From: Aureimonas glaciei
GTDB lineage: Bacteria > Pseudomonadota > Alphaproteobacteria > Rhizobiales > Rhizobiaceae
Length of the DNA: 64,000 nucleotides
Reading direction: 5' to 3'
Assembly: GCF_014643375.1 (NCBI RefSeq)
Contig: NZ_BMJJ01000002.1
Span: 310,345 to 374,344 of the forward strand
Part shown: positions 53,744 through 62,683 of the stretch, piece by piece
Layout: each line of letters begins with the position of its first letter
Numbering within the stretch: position 1 is the stretch's first letter
Notes under the pieces: model-generated
What the model was told of the DNA's origin: nothing
The model's input: only the letters and a program-made list of their open reading frames with translations
Databases searched by the model: none
Made by a program: the position numbers and the translations under genes

Positions 53744-53899
53744 TAGTCATTCTCGGGCTTGACCCGAGAACCCATGCCGAAGCTCTTCAACCGCCGCTGC
53801 GGTTCACTGCTCCATAAAAGCTGACAAGTCTTGTCCTGCTGGGGCCGTGCCACTCCCCCGTTTCGGCATGGGTCGTCGGGTCAAGCCCGATGATGACTA
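53744..53899. repeat. Composite palindromic intergenic element (RIME-like), copy 2
   Basis: Arms 53744-53781 and 53862-53899 are inverted copies of the same unit as copy 1 at 27268-27404 (TAGTCAT, a hairpin around CTTGA, then ACCCATGCCGAA). A few bases differ between the arms, but each arm keeps its own stem by paired changes (CTCGGG/CCCGAG left, TCGGG/CCCGA right). About 80 bases lie between the arms. Confidence 0.82.
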
Positions 53900-54011
53900 G
53901 CGTTTGGGGGAGCGCCCATCTATCGCCGGCGATCACCTTTCCCTTCCGTGACGTGCAAAGCCCCCATTGTCCTGCTATAGGCCTCAGAAACCGGCGAAAC
54001 TGACAGGACCG

Positions 54012-54416
54012 ATGCAGCCCAACCGCGCCCCCTTGCGAGACGACCGACGGCACCGCGCCGTGCCGCTCCTGTGGGTTCTGGCGTCGCTGTGTCTCCTGCA
54101 ATGGGGTCTGTCCGTCGGCCCGCTTTCCGGTCTCGAACGGCAGGCGGCGGTCGCACGGCAGGCCGGCAACAGCCTCGGCTCCTCGGCGCCGCGGCTGCGC
54201 GATCTCGCCAAGCTCGCCGGGACCGATCTGAGGGCCAAGGACGGCAAGCAGCAGGCCGCGCCCGCGGGCGGCGATCCCGCGCTTGCGGCCGAGTCCGTCG
54301 CCTTCCTGTCTCTCGGCGCCCGTCGCGCCACGCCGGCGCTGGCCGCTTTGGCTGTGCCCGGCGGCCTTGCCGGCCCGCCCTTCCAGGCCCGTGCGCCGCC
54401 GCGCCTTCCGGCCTGA
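54012..54416 (+). CDS. Hypothetical membrane-anchored protein, 134 aa
   Basis: The start at 54012 has AGGA upstream. A basic N-terminus (about 1-18) is followed by one hydrophobic helix (VPLLWVLASLCLLQWGLSVG, about 19-38) and an Ala/Leu/Gly-rich tail with no recognised motif. It lies 82 bases before secDF and may be transcribed with it. I do not recognise it. The tail is low in complexity, so coding status is probable but not certain. Confidence 0.5.
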   Translation: MQPNRAPLRDDRRHRAVPLLWVLASLCLLQWGLSVGPLSGLERQAAVARQAGNSLGSSAPRLRDLAKLAGTDLRAKDGKQQAAPAGGDPALAAESVAFLSLGARRATPALAALAVPGGLAGPPFQARAPPRLPA

Positions 54417-54498
54417 CGCCGCCTAGCGGCCCCGCTTCTCCCTTTCGTTCTCCCGCCATGCCGCCCCCCGGCAGGCGACGCATTATTCGGAACCGTCC

Positions 54499-57057
54499 AT
54501 GCGCACGTCCCGCTGGGTGCTCGGCCTCTATGCCGTCATCATCTTCTTCGGCCTGCTCGCCGCTCTGCCCAATCTCTTTACGGAACAGCAGCGGGCAAAC
54601 TTCCCCGCTTTCCTGCCCAAGCACGCGGTCAGCCTCGGCCTCGATCTTTCCGGCGGCTCGCATCTCGTGCTCGAGGTCGACGGCGTCACGCTGAAGGCCG
54701 ACCGGCTGCGCGCGCTGCAGGACCAGGTCCGTTCGACGCTGCGCGACGCGCGGATCCCGATCCGCTCGGTCCGCGGCGACGCCAATGCGGTCACCGCGAC
54801 GCTCGCCACCGAGGCTGATCGCGACAAGGCCCTGCCGCTGATCCAGGCCCTCTCCGTGCCGCTCGCTCCGTCCGCCTTCGGCGCGACCACGGCGTCCGAC
54901 CTCGACATCTCCGGCAGCGGCGCCCAGATCCGGGTTGCCCTGACCGAGGCCGGCCTTTCCGACCGCACCACGCAGGCGATCCAGCAGAGCCTCGAGATCG
55001 TGCGCCAGCGCATCGATCAGGTCGGCGTCTCCGAACCGACGATTCAGCGCGTCGGCGCCGACCGCATCCTCGTCCAGCTCCCGGGCGTCCAGGATCCGGC
55101 GCGGCTGCGCGAACTGCTCGGCTCGACCGCGCAGATGAGCTTCCACATGCTGTCGGACAATGGCGGCGCCAACACGCCGGGCGTCACCATGCTGCCCGAT
55201 GCCGACGGCACCACCACCTATCCGATCGAGGACCGGGTCGCCCTGTCCGGCGAGCGGCTGACGGACGCGCGTCCGGGCTTTAACTCGCAGACCAACGAGC
55301 CGATCGTCTCCTTCACCTTCGACTCCACCGGTGCACGCGAATTTGCCGACATCACCCGCGCCAATGTCGGACGGCCCTTCGCCATTGTCCTCGACGGCAA
55401 GGTGCTGAGCGCGCCCGTGATCCGCGAGCCGATAACCGGCGGCCAGGGCCAGATCAGCGGCAACTTCACCGTCGAGGAATCGACCGTGCTCTCGGCGCTG
55501 CTGCGCGCCGGCGCGCTGCCGGCGCCGCTGACGGTGATCGAGGAGCGCACGGTCGGCGCCGATCTTGGTGCCGACGCCATTGAGCGCGGCATCGTCTCCG
55601 GCCTCGTCGGCTTCGGCTTCGTCTTCCTGTTCATGTTCGTGCTCTACGGCCGCTGGGGCCTTCTGGCGAACTTCGCCCTCGCCCTCAACGTCATCCTGAC
55701 CTTTGGCGCGCTCAGCATTCTCGGGGCGACGCTGACCCTGCCGGGCATTGCCGGCATCGTGCTCGGCATCGGCCTCGCGGTCGACGCCAACGTCCTCATC
55801 AACGAGCGCATTCGCGAGGAGAGCCGCAAGGGGCTCGGCGCCTTCCCGGCGCTCGATGCCGGCTTCTCCAAGGCCTATTCGACCATCGTCGATTCCAACG
55901 TCACCGCGCTGATCGCCACCGCCATCCTGTTCTACTTCGGCACCGGCCCGGTGCGCGGCTTTGCCATCACCATGTTCCTCGGCATCGCCATCTCGATGTT
56001 CACGGCCGTGTCGATCGTCAAGGTGGTGATGACCGCCATCGTCCGCCGCTGGCGCCTGAAGACGATCCGCATCGAGCCGCTGTTCGGCATCAAGCTGATC
56101 CCGGACAACACCAAGATCCGCTTCATGAAGGGCCGGTTCTTCGGCATCGGCGTGTCGGCCGTGCTGTCGATCGCCTCGATCATCCTGTTCCTGTCGCCCG
56201 GCCTCAACTACGGCGTCGACTTCAAGGGCGGCATCCAGATGGAAGTGCGCACCGAGGGGCCGACGGATCTGGCGGCCATGCGCACCGGGCTCGAGGCGCT
56301 CGGGCTCGGCGGCGTCGGTCTGCAGCAGTTCGGCGAGCCGAACAGCGTGCTGCTCCGCGCCGAACGCCAGCCGGGTGGCGAAGAGGCGCAGAACGAGGCC
56401 GTCGCGCAGATCCGCACGGCTGTCGCCAGCATCGATCCTACCGCCAAGATCGAGCGCACCGAAGTGGTGGGCCCGAAGGTCAGCGGCGAGCTGGCCCAGG
56501 CCGGCTGGATCTCGGTCATCCTCGCCAGTTTGGCGATGATGTTCTACATCTGGTTCCGCTTCGAATGGCCCTTCGCCGTCGGCGCGATCGCCACGCTGAT
56601 CCTCGACGTGACCAAGACGGTGGGCTTCTTCGCCCTCACCGGCATCGAGTTCAACCTCACGGCCATCGCGGCGCTGCTGACGCTGATCGGCTATTCCGTC
56701 AACGACAAGGTCGTGGTCTATGACCGCATGCGCGAGAACATGCGGCTCTACAAGGCGATGCCGATGCGCGACATGATCGACAAGTCGATCAACGAGACGC
56801 TGGCGCGAAGCCTGTACACCTCGATCACCGCGTTCCTCGCGATGCTGCCCCTGGCGATCTGGGGCGGCAGCGCGGTCGAGAGCTTTGCCGTGCCGATGGT
56901 CTTCGGCATTCTCGTCGCGGCCAGCTCCTCGGTCTTCATCGCCGCGCCGATCCTGCTCTTCCTCGGCGACTGGCGCACCCGCCGCCGTGTCCGCGTCGCC
57001 GCCACCGAGGTGGCGGTTGCTGAAGGCACCGTGACCGGGACGTCCGGCAAGGCCTGA
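54499..57057 (+). CDS. secDF: Protein translocase subunits SecD and SecF fused, SecDF
   Basis: 852 residues. The SecD half (about 1-520) has its first helix at 7-25, the SecD motif LDLSGGSHLVLEV, a large periplasmic domain, and the helix block from GIVSGLVGFGFVFLF on. The SecF half (about 545-840) has VDFKGGIQMEVRT and the block ending GSAVESFAVPMVFGILVAA. SecDF uses the proton gradient to pull exported proteins out of the SecYEG channel. Separate genes in E. coli, but fused in many rhizobia and bacilli. A perfect terminator follows at 57081. Confidence 0.96.
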   Translation: MRTSRWVLGLYAVIIFFGLLAALPNLFTEQQRANFPAFLPKHAVSLGLDLSGGSHLVLEVDGVTLKADRLRALQDQVRSTLRDARIPIRSVRGDANAVTATLATEADRDKALPLIQALSVPLAPSAFGATTASDLDISGSGAQIRVALTEAGLSDRTTQAIQQSLEIVRQRIDQVGVSEPTIQRVGADRILVQLPGVQDPARLRELLGSTAQMSFHMLSDNGGANTPGVTMLPDADGTTTYPIEDRVALSGERLTDARPGFNSQTNEPIVSFTFDSTGAREFADITRANVGRPFAIVLDGKVLSAPVIREPITGGQGQISGNFTVEESTVLSALLRAGALPAPLTVIEERTVGADLGADAIERGIVSGLVGFGFVFLFMFVLYGRWGLLANFALALNVILTFGALSILGATLTLPGIAGIVLGIGLAVDANVLINERIREESRKGLGAFPALDAGFSKAYSTIVDSNVTALIATAILFYFGTGPVRGFAITMFLGIAISMFTAVSIVKVVMTAIVRRWRLKTIRIEPLFGIKLIPDNTKIRFMKGRFFGIGVSAVLSIASIILFLSPGLNYGVDFKGGIQMEVRTEGPTDLAAMRTGLEALGLGGVGLQQFGEPNSVLLRAERQPGGEEAQNEAVAQIRTAVASIDPTAKIERTEVVGPKVSGELAQAGWISVILASLAMMFYIWFRFEWPFAVGAIATLILDVTKTVGFFALTGIEFNLTAIAALLTLIGYSVNDKVVVYDRMRENMRLYKAMPMRDMIDKSINETLARSLYTSITAFLAMLPLAIWGGSAVESFAVPMVFGILVAASSSVFIAAPILLFLGDWRTRRRVRVAATEVAVAEGTVTGTSGKA

Positions 57058-57080
57058 GGCTTTGCAACGAGGCTGACATG

Positions 57081-57117
57081 AAGAGCCCGCCCGGAGCGAT
57101 CCGGGCGGGCTCTTTTG
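57081..57117 (+). terminator. Rho-independent terminator of secDF
   Basis: A 15-bp perfect stem (57081-57095 with 57100-57114; core GAGCCCGCCCGGA, loop GCGA) is followed by TTTTG. It starts 23 bases past the secDF stop. Confidence 0.93.
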
Positions 57118-57150
57118 TTGGATTGAAGCGTCACAAGAAGGGGCGCCATT

Positions 57151-57281
57151 CTTCTCCCCTCCGGGGAGAAGGTGGACGGCGCGAAGCGACGGCCGGAAGA
57201 GGGGGCCACGTGGGCGGAAACCCTCCACCCGTGCCCCCTCATCCGCCCCTTCGGGGCACCTTCTCCCCCAAGGGGAGAAGA
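57151..57281. repeat. Palindromic intergenic element of a second type
   Basis: Two hairpins with nearly the same stem, CTTCTCCCC/GGGGAGAAG (57151-57171) and CCTTCTCCCC/GGGGAGAAGG (57259-57281), enclose further complementary stretches (GAAGAGGGGGC with GCCCCCTCATC-type pairing). It lies between the ends of the converging secDF and binding-protein genes. I recognise the CTTCTCCCC...CCCTCATCCG pattern as a common rhizobial intergenic repeat. Confidence 0.78.
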
Positions 57282-57294
57282 AGGTTTTCAAGCT

Positions 57295-58401
57295 TCAGAA
57301 GTCGAAGTCGTTGATATCCGCCTTGGTGAACACTTTCGGCAGGCCGAGCAGGATCTGGCTCTGGTTGACCACCTGCAGCTTGCCGAGGCGGCCGGCTTCG
57401 AACTCGGTGGCGCCCGGCTGCAGCGTGCCGTCGGCGACGGCGCGCATCACCATGCCCGCGGCATAGCCGAGATCGACGGTCGACCAGAGGATGGTCGACT
57501 TGATGCAGTCGTTGTTGACGTAGGGCTTCATGGCATTGGGCAGAGCGAGGCCGACGACCGAGACCTTGCCGCAGAGCTGGTTCTGCTGCACCGCCTCGGC
57601 GGCGGCGGGCGTCGCGACCGAGGTCATGCCGAGAATGCCCTTCAGCTCGTCGCCATGCTTGTTGATGAGGGTCTGCGCCTGGTTGAAGGACAGGATGTTG
57701 TCCTCCTGCGCCTCGACTGTCTCCAGGAACTTCAGCTTCGGATGGCATTTTTCGGCATAGCCGGCCATTTCCGAGATCCAGCGCGCCTGGTTCGGCGTGG
57801 TGAACGTCGAGGTGACGATGGCGAAGGAGCCTTCCTCGCCGATCTCCGAGGCGAGTTGGTCGATCATCGCCTTGGCGACGCCGTTCGGCTCGGCCTGGTT
57901 GACGAACCATTGGCGCGCATCGGGCTCGGCCTCGGCGTCGTAGCCGACGACGTTGATGCCGGCTTCCAGCGCCCGCTTCAGCACCGGCGCGATGGCGACC
58001 GGATCGTTGGCGGCAAACAGGATGCCGTCGACGCCGGAGGTGATGTAGTTGTCGATGAAAGTCACCTGTTCGTCGATGTTCGCCTTGGTCGGCCCGTCCG
58101 TTGTGACGGTCATGGTGCCGAGCTCCTTGGCCGCTTCCTGGATGCCGGCGGCGGTGGAGTTGAAGTAGCCGACGCCGATCAGTTTCGGGATGTCGACGAC
58201 CGTGAGGTTCTTGCCCTTGCGGTCGGGGGCGTTGGTCGGCACGCCGCCATTGTATTCGCCGGGCGCGGCCGTCGCGACGCTGGCGTCGCAGGCGAGCGGA
58301 TTGGCCGGCAGCTCGTCGCCGCCCGTCCAGGCGCTCTGGGCGAAGGCGGGCGCGGCCAACAGGCTGGCGCCGAGATAGAGGCCGATCGTGATCTTCTTCA
58401 T
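57295..58401 (-). CDS. ABC sugar importer binding protein, CUT2 type
   Basis: 368 residues. A Sec signal ends at APAFAQS (about residue 22). The mature protein is a periplasmic-binding-protein type I fold of the RbsB/RhaS/LsrB sort (GVDGILFAANDPVAIAPVLKRALEAGINVVGYDAEA, split at LKR; LGMTSVATPAAAEAV). The start at 58401 has GGGAGG upstream. First gene of the module C operon as listed by strand order of its promoter side is uncertain: it is transcribed last after the ATPase and permeases. Its own ribosome site is strong, as expected for the most abundant component. The ligand is probably a pentitol or pentose. Confidence 0.9.
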   Translation of the reverse strand: MKKITIGLYLGASLLAAPAFAQSAWTGGDELPANPLACDASVATAAPGEYNGGVPTNAPDRKGKNLTVVDIPKLIGVGYFNSTAAGIQEAAKELGTMTVTTDGPTKANIDEQVTFIDNYITSGVDGILFAANDPVAIAPVLKRALEAGINVVGYDAEAEPDARQWFVNQAEPNGVAKAMIDQLASEIGEEGSFAIVTSTFTTPNQARWISEMAGYAEKCHPKLKFLETVEAQEDNILSFNQAQTLINKHGDELKGILGMTSVATPAAAEAVQQNQLCGKVSVVGLALPNAMKPYVNNDCIKSTILWSTVDLGYAAGMVMRAVADGTLQPGATEFEAGRLGKLQVVNQSQILLGLPKVFTKADINDFDF

Positions 58402-58463
58402 GCTGGTTTCCTCCCACAGGGTGCGAAAAGGGCGGTGCTCTTCCGGCGCCGCCCGGCTGAGCC

Positions 58464-59408
58464 TCAGTCGTCGCTGTAGCGGCTGAGGAAGTTCGAGATC
58501 AGCACGGCGAAAATCAGCACCACGCCGATGACGATGATCGTGCCGTCGCCGCGCACGCCCGACAGCGCCAGGCCGTTCTTCAAGACCTGGACGAGGCAGA
58601 GGCCGAGCAGCGTGCCGACCAGCATGCCGCGGCCACCGAAGATCGAGGTGCCGCCGAGGACGACGGCGGTGATGACGTCGAGCTCGATGCCGTTGCCCAT
58701 GTCCGAGCGCGTCGTCGACACGCGGCTGACGAAGACGATGGCGGCCAGCGCCGAGACGAAGCCCGAGGCCGAATAGATCCAGAGTTTCGTGCCGGCGACG
58801 TCGATGCCGGAATAGAGCGCGCCCGCCTCGTTGTTGCCGATGAGATAGGTGGCGCGGCCGAAGGTGGTGAAGCGCAGGACGTAGAAGCCGACGGCGGCGA
58901 CCACGGCGAACAGCCAGAGCTGCGTCGGAATGCCGAGAAGGCTGCCCTGGCCCAGGGCGAAGAACCATTCGGGATAGCCGCGGATCGACCGGGCCTGGCT
59001 GATGCCTTCGGCAAGGCCCCGGTAGAGCGCGAGCGTCGCCAGCGTCGCGATCAGCGGCGGCACCTTGAAGCGGGTGATGATCAGCCCGTTGACGAGGCCG
59101 CAGAGCGTGCCGACGACGACGACCAGCGCCATCGCGGCGGGCAAAGGCAGCCCCAGCGTCTTCCAGAACACCCCGATCAGGATGGCGCAGAGGCCGAGGA
59201 TCGAGCCGACGGAGAGGTCGATGCCGCCGGTGATGATGACGAAGGTCATGACGACGCCGATCAGCCCGACCTCCGTCATCAGCCGCGCCTGGTTGAGGAG
59301 ATTTGCGGTGGTCAGAAACCTCTCGGTCTGAAAGGCGAGAACGCCGAGGGCGAGCGCCAGCAACAGGCCGAGGATCGCTTCGTGGCGGAGGAGAAGGCGG
59401 GCGGTCAT
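58464..59408 (-). CDS. ABC sugar importer permease, CUT2 (RbsC) type
   Basis: 314 residues, about eight to ten helices, with RbsC-family motifs (FVIITGGIDLSVGSILGLCAIL, split at SVG; VLGGTSIFGGRGMLVGTLLG). It is paired with the next permease gene, 11 bases away, so the channel is likely a heterodimer. The genes for ATPase, permeases and binding protein lie on one strand. Confidence 0.92.
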   Translation of the reverse strand: MTARLLLRHEAILGLLLALALGVLAFQTERFLTTANLLNQARLMTEVGLIGVVMTFVIITGGIDLSVGSILGLCAILIGVFWKTLGLPLPAAMALVVVVGTLCGLVNGLIITRFKVPPLIATLATLALYRGLAEGISQARSIRGYPEWFFALGQGSLLGIPTQLWLFAVVAAVGFYVLRFTTFGRATYLIGNNEAGALYSGIDVAGTKLWIYSASGFVSALAAIVFVSRVSTTRSDMGNGIELDVITAVVLGGTSIFGGRGMLVGTLLGLCLVQVLKNGLALSGVRGDGTIIVIGVVLIFAVLISNFLSRYSDD

Positions 59409-59419
59409 CTCATCTCTCC

Positions 59420-60400
59420 TCAGCCGGTCTTCTTGCGCCGCGCCATGTCGGCGAGCACGGTGCCAAGGATGAGGATGCCCTGCACCGCCCGCAGCCAGTA
59501 GGCCGAGACGTTGAGGAAGATCAGCGCGGCGCCGATGGTGGCGAACAGGATCGCCGCCAGCGTCGAGCCGATGACCGTGCCGATGCCGCCGAGGATCGAC
59601 ACGCCGCCGACGACCGAGGCGGTGATGATGATGAGTTCGAGCCCGTTCGGCACGGTCGACTGGATCACCTGCAGCTGCGTGGCGAAGAGCACCGCCGCGA
59701 TGCCGCCGATGACGCCGTGCAGCGCGAACACTTTGACGATGGTCGGCTTGTAGGCGATGCCGCTCGCTTCCGCCGCTTCCGCATTGCTGCCGACGGCGTA
59801 GATCGAGCGGCCGAAGGCGGTGTGGCGAAGGAGGAGAGCGGCCAGAAGCGTCATGCCGACCATGAACCAGACCGGCGAGGGCACCTGCAGCAGGCGGAAC
59901 TGCGCCAGCTGGAAGCTCGGCGGCAGGTTGGAGATCCAGGCACCGCCGGTCGCCACGATCAGCCCGCCGCGCAGGATCGACAGCATGGCGAGCGTCGCGA
60001 TGATCGAGGGCACCTTGGCATAGGCGATGAGCGCGCCGACGAAGGCGTTGATCGCCCCGCCGGCCAGAAGCGGCACCAGCCAGGCAAGCCAGACGGGGTA
60101 GCCTGAAGTGGCGATGAGGCCCGAGACGGTGGCCAGCACCCCGATCAGCGCGCCGATCGAGACGTCGATATGGCCTGAGATGATCACCATCGACATGCCG
60201 ATGGCGGCCACCGCGATATAGGCGTTGCCGACGAAGATGGCGGTCAGGTTGTTCTGCGACAGGAAGCGCGGGTTCATCCAGCCGACGAAGGCGAACAGCG
60301 CGACGATGGCGACGAGGAGCAGCAGCTCCTGGCCGAGCCCGCCGACGCGCGGCACGCGCAAAGCGCGCCGGGTCGGGGCGGCCGTGTCCGGCGCGGTCAT
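59420..60400 (-). CDS. ABC sugar importer permease, CUT2 (RbsC) type (second)
   Basis: 326 residues with the same family motifs (SMVIISGHIDVSIGALIGVLA, and VVGGVSILGGIGTVIGSTLAA split by position). It overlaps the end of the ATPase gene by 4 bases (ATGA), indicating coupling. GHIDVS replaces the usual GGIDLS. Confidence 0.92.
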   Translation of the reverse strand: MTAPDTAAPTRRALRVPRVGGLGQELLLLVAIVALFAFVGWMNPRFLSQNNLTAIFVGNAYIAVAAIGMSMVIISGHIDVSIGALIGVLATVSGLIATSGYPVWLAWLVPLLAGGAINAFVGALIAYAKVPSIIATLAMLSILRGGLIVATGGAWISNLPPSFQLAQFRLLQVPSPVWFMVGMTLLAALLLRHTAFGRSIYAVGSNAEAAEASGIAYKPTIVKVFALHGVIGGIAAVLFATQLQVIQSTVPNGLELIIITASVVGGVSILGGIGTVIGSTLAAILFATIGAALIFLNVSAYWLRAVQGILILGTVLADMARRKKTG

Positions 60401-61923
60401 GCGGCAGCTCCCGTTGCAGTCCGCCCGGCCATCATCGCCGCGCCGACGGCATCAGGCGTCGCCTCCTCGCGCGAGAAAGTCGCGGACAGCCGGCCGGCAT
60501 TCATCACCACGATGCGATCGCTCATGCCCAGCACCTCCGGCAGTTCGCTGGAGATCATCAGGATGGCCAGACCCTGGCGCGCCAGCTGGTTCATCAGCTT
60601 GTGGATCTCGGTCTTGGCGCCGATGTCGATGCCGCGCGTCGGCTCGTCGAGGATGAGGATGCGCGGGTTCGTCGCCAGCCATTTCGCCAGCACGACCTTC
60701 TGCTGGTTGCCGCCGGAAAGCTGCGAGACGGTCTGGCCGGGACCACGGGCGCGGATCTGGAACCGGGCGATGGCGTCGACGGCGAGCGCATTTTCCTTCG
60801 CCCGGTCGACGGTGCCGCCTTTGACCAGCCGGTCGAGGATCGCCATCGAGACGTTGTCGCGGATCGACTGCGCCCGCACGAGGCCGTGCAGCGCGCGGTC
60901 CTCGGGGACATAGGCAATGCCGTTGTCGATGGCGGTGCGCACGCCGTCGACCGTGACCTTGGTGCCGTCGATGCGGATCTCGCCGGATGTGGCCGGCCGG
61001 ACGCCAAAAATGGTCTCGGCCATTTCGGTGCGGCCGGAGCCGACGAGGCCGGCGACGCCGAGGATTTCGCCGGCATGCAGGTCGAAGGAGATGTCCGATA
61101 CGACGCCGTCGAGCGTCAGGCCGCGGACCTCCAGCACCTTGCGACCGATCGGGATATCCTCCCACGGGAACAGCTGGGCGATGTCGCGCCCGACCATCAT
61201 CGAGACGAGCTGGGCCTCGGTGACGTCCGAGATCGGCTTCGTCGCGATCGTCGCCCCGTCGCGCAGGACGGTGACGCGATCGGCGATCTCAAAGATTTCG
61301 TTCATGCGGTGGCTGACATAGACGATGCCGACGCCCGCCTGGCGCAGCGAGCGGATGACGTCGAGGAGGCGCTTCACGTCGCTCTCGGCGAGCGCCGCCG
61401 TCGGCTCGTCCATGATCAACACGCGTGCGTCGCGCGACAGCGCGCGGGCGATCTCCACCCGCTGCCGGTCGGCGACGGACAGTTTCACCACCTTCTGGTC
61501 GACATCGAGATCGGGACAGTCGAGCCGGTCGAGGAGGGCGCGCGCCCTTTCTCGCATCGCCGGCCAGTCGAGCGTGCCGAACCGCGTTTTCGGCGCATGG
61601 CCGAGAAAGATGTTTTCCGCCACCGTCAGCGAGGGAAACAGCAGAAGCTCCTGGTGCACCACGGCGATGCCGGCGGCCTGTGCCTCGCGGGGGCTGGCGA
61701 AGCGGGTGGTCCGCCCGTCGGCGACGAGCGCGCCCGCATCGGCACGGTGGGCACCGGACATGATGCGGATCATCGTCGACTTGCCGGCGCCGTTCTCGCC
61801 CATCAGCGCGTGCACCTCGCCGGCGCGCAGGTCGAAGTCCACTTCCTTCAGCACCACCACCGGGCCAAAAGCCTTCGACACTTTCCGCAGTTCGATGATC
61901 GGCGGGCTGGCCTCAGACGACAT
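60397..61923 (-). CDS. ABC sugar importer ATPase with two nucleotide domains, RbsA/MglA type
   Basis: 508 residues. The first domain is complete (GENGAGKSTMIRIM, LIMDEPTAALAE, YVSHRMNEIF; signature VVKLSVADRQRVEIA). The second has the degenerate Walker A of the family (GLVGSGRTEMAETIF) with intact signature QLSGGNQQKVVLAKW and Walker B ILILDEPTRGID. The stop overlaps the permease start by 4 bases, and the gene start overlaps the end of the SDR gene by 11 bases, so the operon is tightly packed. Confidence 0.93.
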   Translation of the reverse strand: MSSEASPPIIELRKVSKAFGPVVVLKEVDFDLRAGEVHALMGENGAGKSTMIRIMSGAHRADAGALVADGRTTRFASPREAQAAGIAVVHQELLLFPSLTVAENIFLGHAPKTRFGTLDWPAMRERARALLDRLDCPDLDVDQKVVKLSVADRQRVEIARALSRDARVLIMDEPTAALAESDVKRLLDVIRSLRQAGVGIVYVSHRMNEIFEIADRVTVLRDGATIATKPISDVTEAQLVSMMVGRDIAQLFPWEDIPIGRKVLEVRGLTLDGVVSDISFDLHAGEILGVAGLVGSGRTEMAETIFGVRPATSGEIRIDGTKVTVDGVRTAIDNGIAYVPEDRALHGLVRAQSIRDNVSMAILDRLVKGGTVDRAKENALAVDAIARFQIRARGPGQTVSQLSGGNQQKVVLAKWLATNPRILILDEPTRGIDIGAKTEIHKLMNQLARQGLAILMISSELPEVLGMSDRIVVMNAGRLSATFSREEATPDAVGAAMMAGRTATGAAA

Positions 61924-62638
61924 GAAAACCTCCGTCGATCGGCAGGGCCAGACCCGTCAGCATGGCAGCCCGGTCGGAGAGGAGGAAGAGAATCACCTCG
62001 GCGACGTCCCCGGTCTCGGCGAAGCGGCCGAGCGGCGTGCGGGCCAGCATCGGCCCGCCCTTTTCCGGCGCGGACCAGGCGACGCGGGCGAGATCGGTGA
62101 GGGTGACGCCGGGATTGACGGCGTTGACGCGTATGCCGTGGGACCCGAGTTCCTTCGCCATCACCCGCGTCAGCCCGTCCATCGCCCCCTTGGAGGCGCA
62201 ATAGGCGGCATGGTCGGGAAAGCCGAAGAAGGAGGAGAGCGAGGAGACGTTGACGATCGCCCCGCTCACGCCCCGGCGGACGAGGTCGCGGGCAAAGACC
62301 TGCGAGACGATCGCCGTCGCCCGCACGTTCACCGCCTGGATCTTGTCAAAACTCTCGTCCTGCATCTCGAGAAACGGCTCGAGGATGTTGATGCCGGCGC
62401 AGTTGACGAGGAGGTCGGCCGGCAGCGCGGCTTCCGCCGCCTGCCGCGCTGCCACCTTGTCTTCGAGATCGACGGCGATCGAGCGGCCGCCGATCTCGGC
62501 CCTCAGCGAATCGAGATCGGCCTGTGACCGCGACAGCGCGGTCACCTGTGCCCCGCGCGCGGCCAGAAGCTGCGCCGTGTGCCGGCCGATGCCCTTGCCG
62601 GCACCGGTGACGATCACTTGTCTGCCGTCGAACTCCAT
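61913..62638 (-). CDS. SDR dehydrogenase resembling L-xylulose reductase (DCXR)
   Basis: 241 residues. NAD(P) motif VTGAGKGIGRH, LSRSQADLDSL after strand 2 (NADP-type Arg), NCAGINILEPFLE, catalytic Ser in VNVSSLSSFFG, YCASKGAMDGL, RVNAVNPGV, and the C-terminal LGRFAETGDVAEVILFLLS. The pattern, including the SQADLDSL and LG(R/K)FAE segments, resembles mammalian dicarbonyl/L-xylulose reductase unusually closely, so xylitol/L-xylulose interconversion is a likely reaction. It overlaps the ATPase gene by 11 bases and follows the alcohol dehydrogenase gene by 45. Confidence 0.9.
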   Translation of the reverse strand: MEFDGRQVIVTGAGKGIGRHTAQLLAARGAQVTALSRSQADLDSLRAEIGGRSIAVDLEDKVAARQAAEAALPADLLVNCAGINILEPFLEMQDESFDKIQAVNVRATAIVSQVFARDLVRRGVSGAIVNVSSLSSFFGFPDHAAYCASKGAMDGLTRVMAKELGSHGIRVNAVNPGVTLTDLARVAWSAPEKGGPMLARTPLGRFAETGDVAEVILFLLSDRAAMLTGLALPIDGGFHVV

Positions 62639-62683
62639 TGCGCTCCTCCCAAAGCCCGCCGGTTTGCCGCGATGTGCGGCGGT

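Noticed and set aside
53920-57291. A minus-strand open frame of more than 1100 codons antisense to secDF
   Set aside because: It mirrors the GC-rich third codon positions of secDF, is His/Arg/Asp-rich with no domain, and has no ribosome site; secDF on the other strand is certain.
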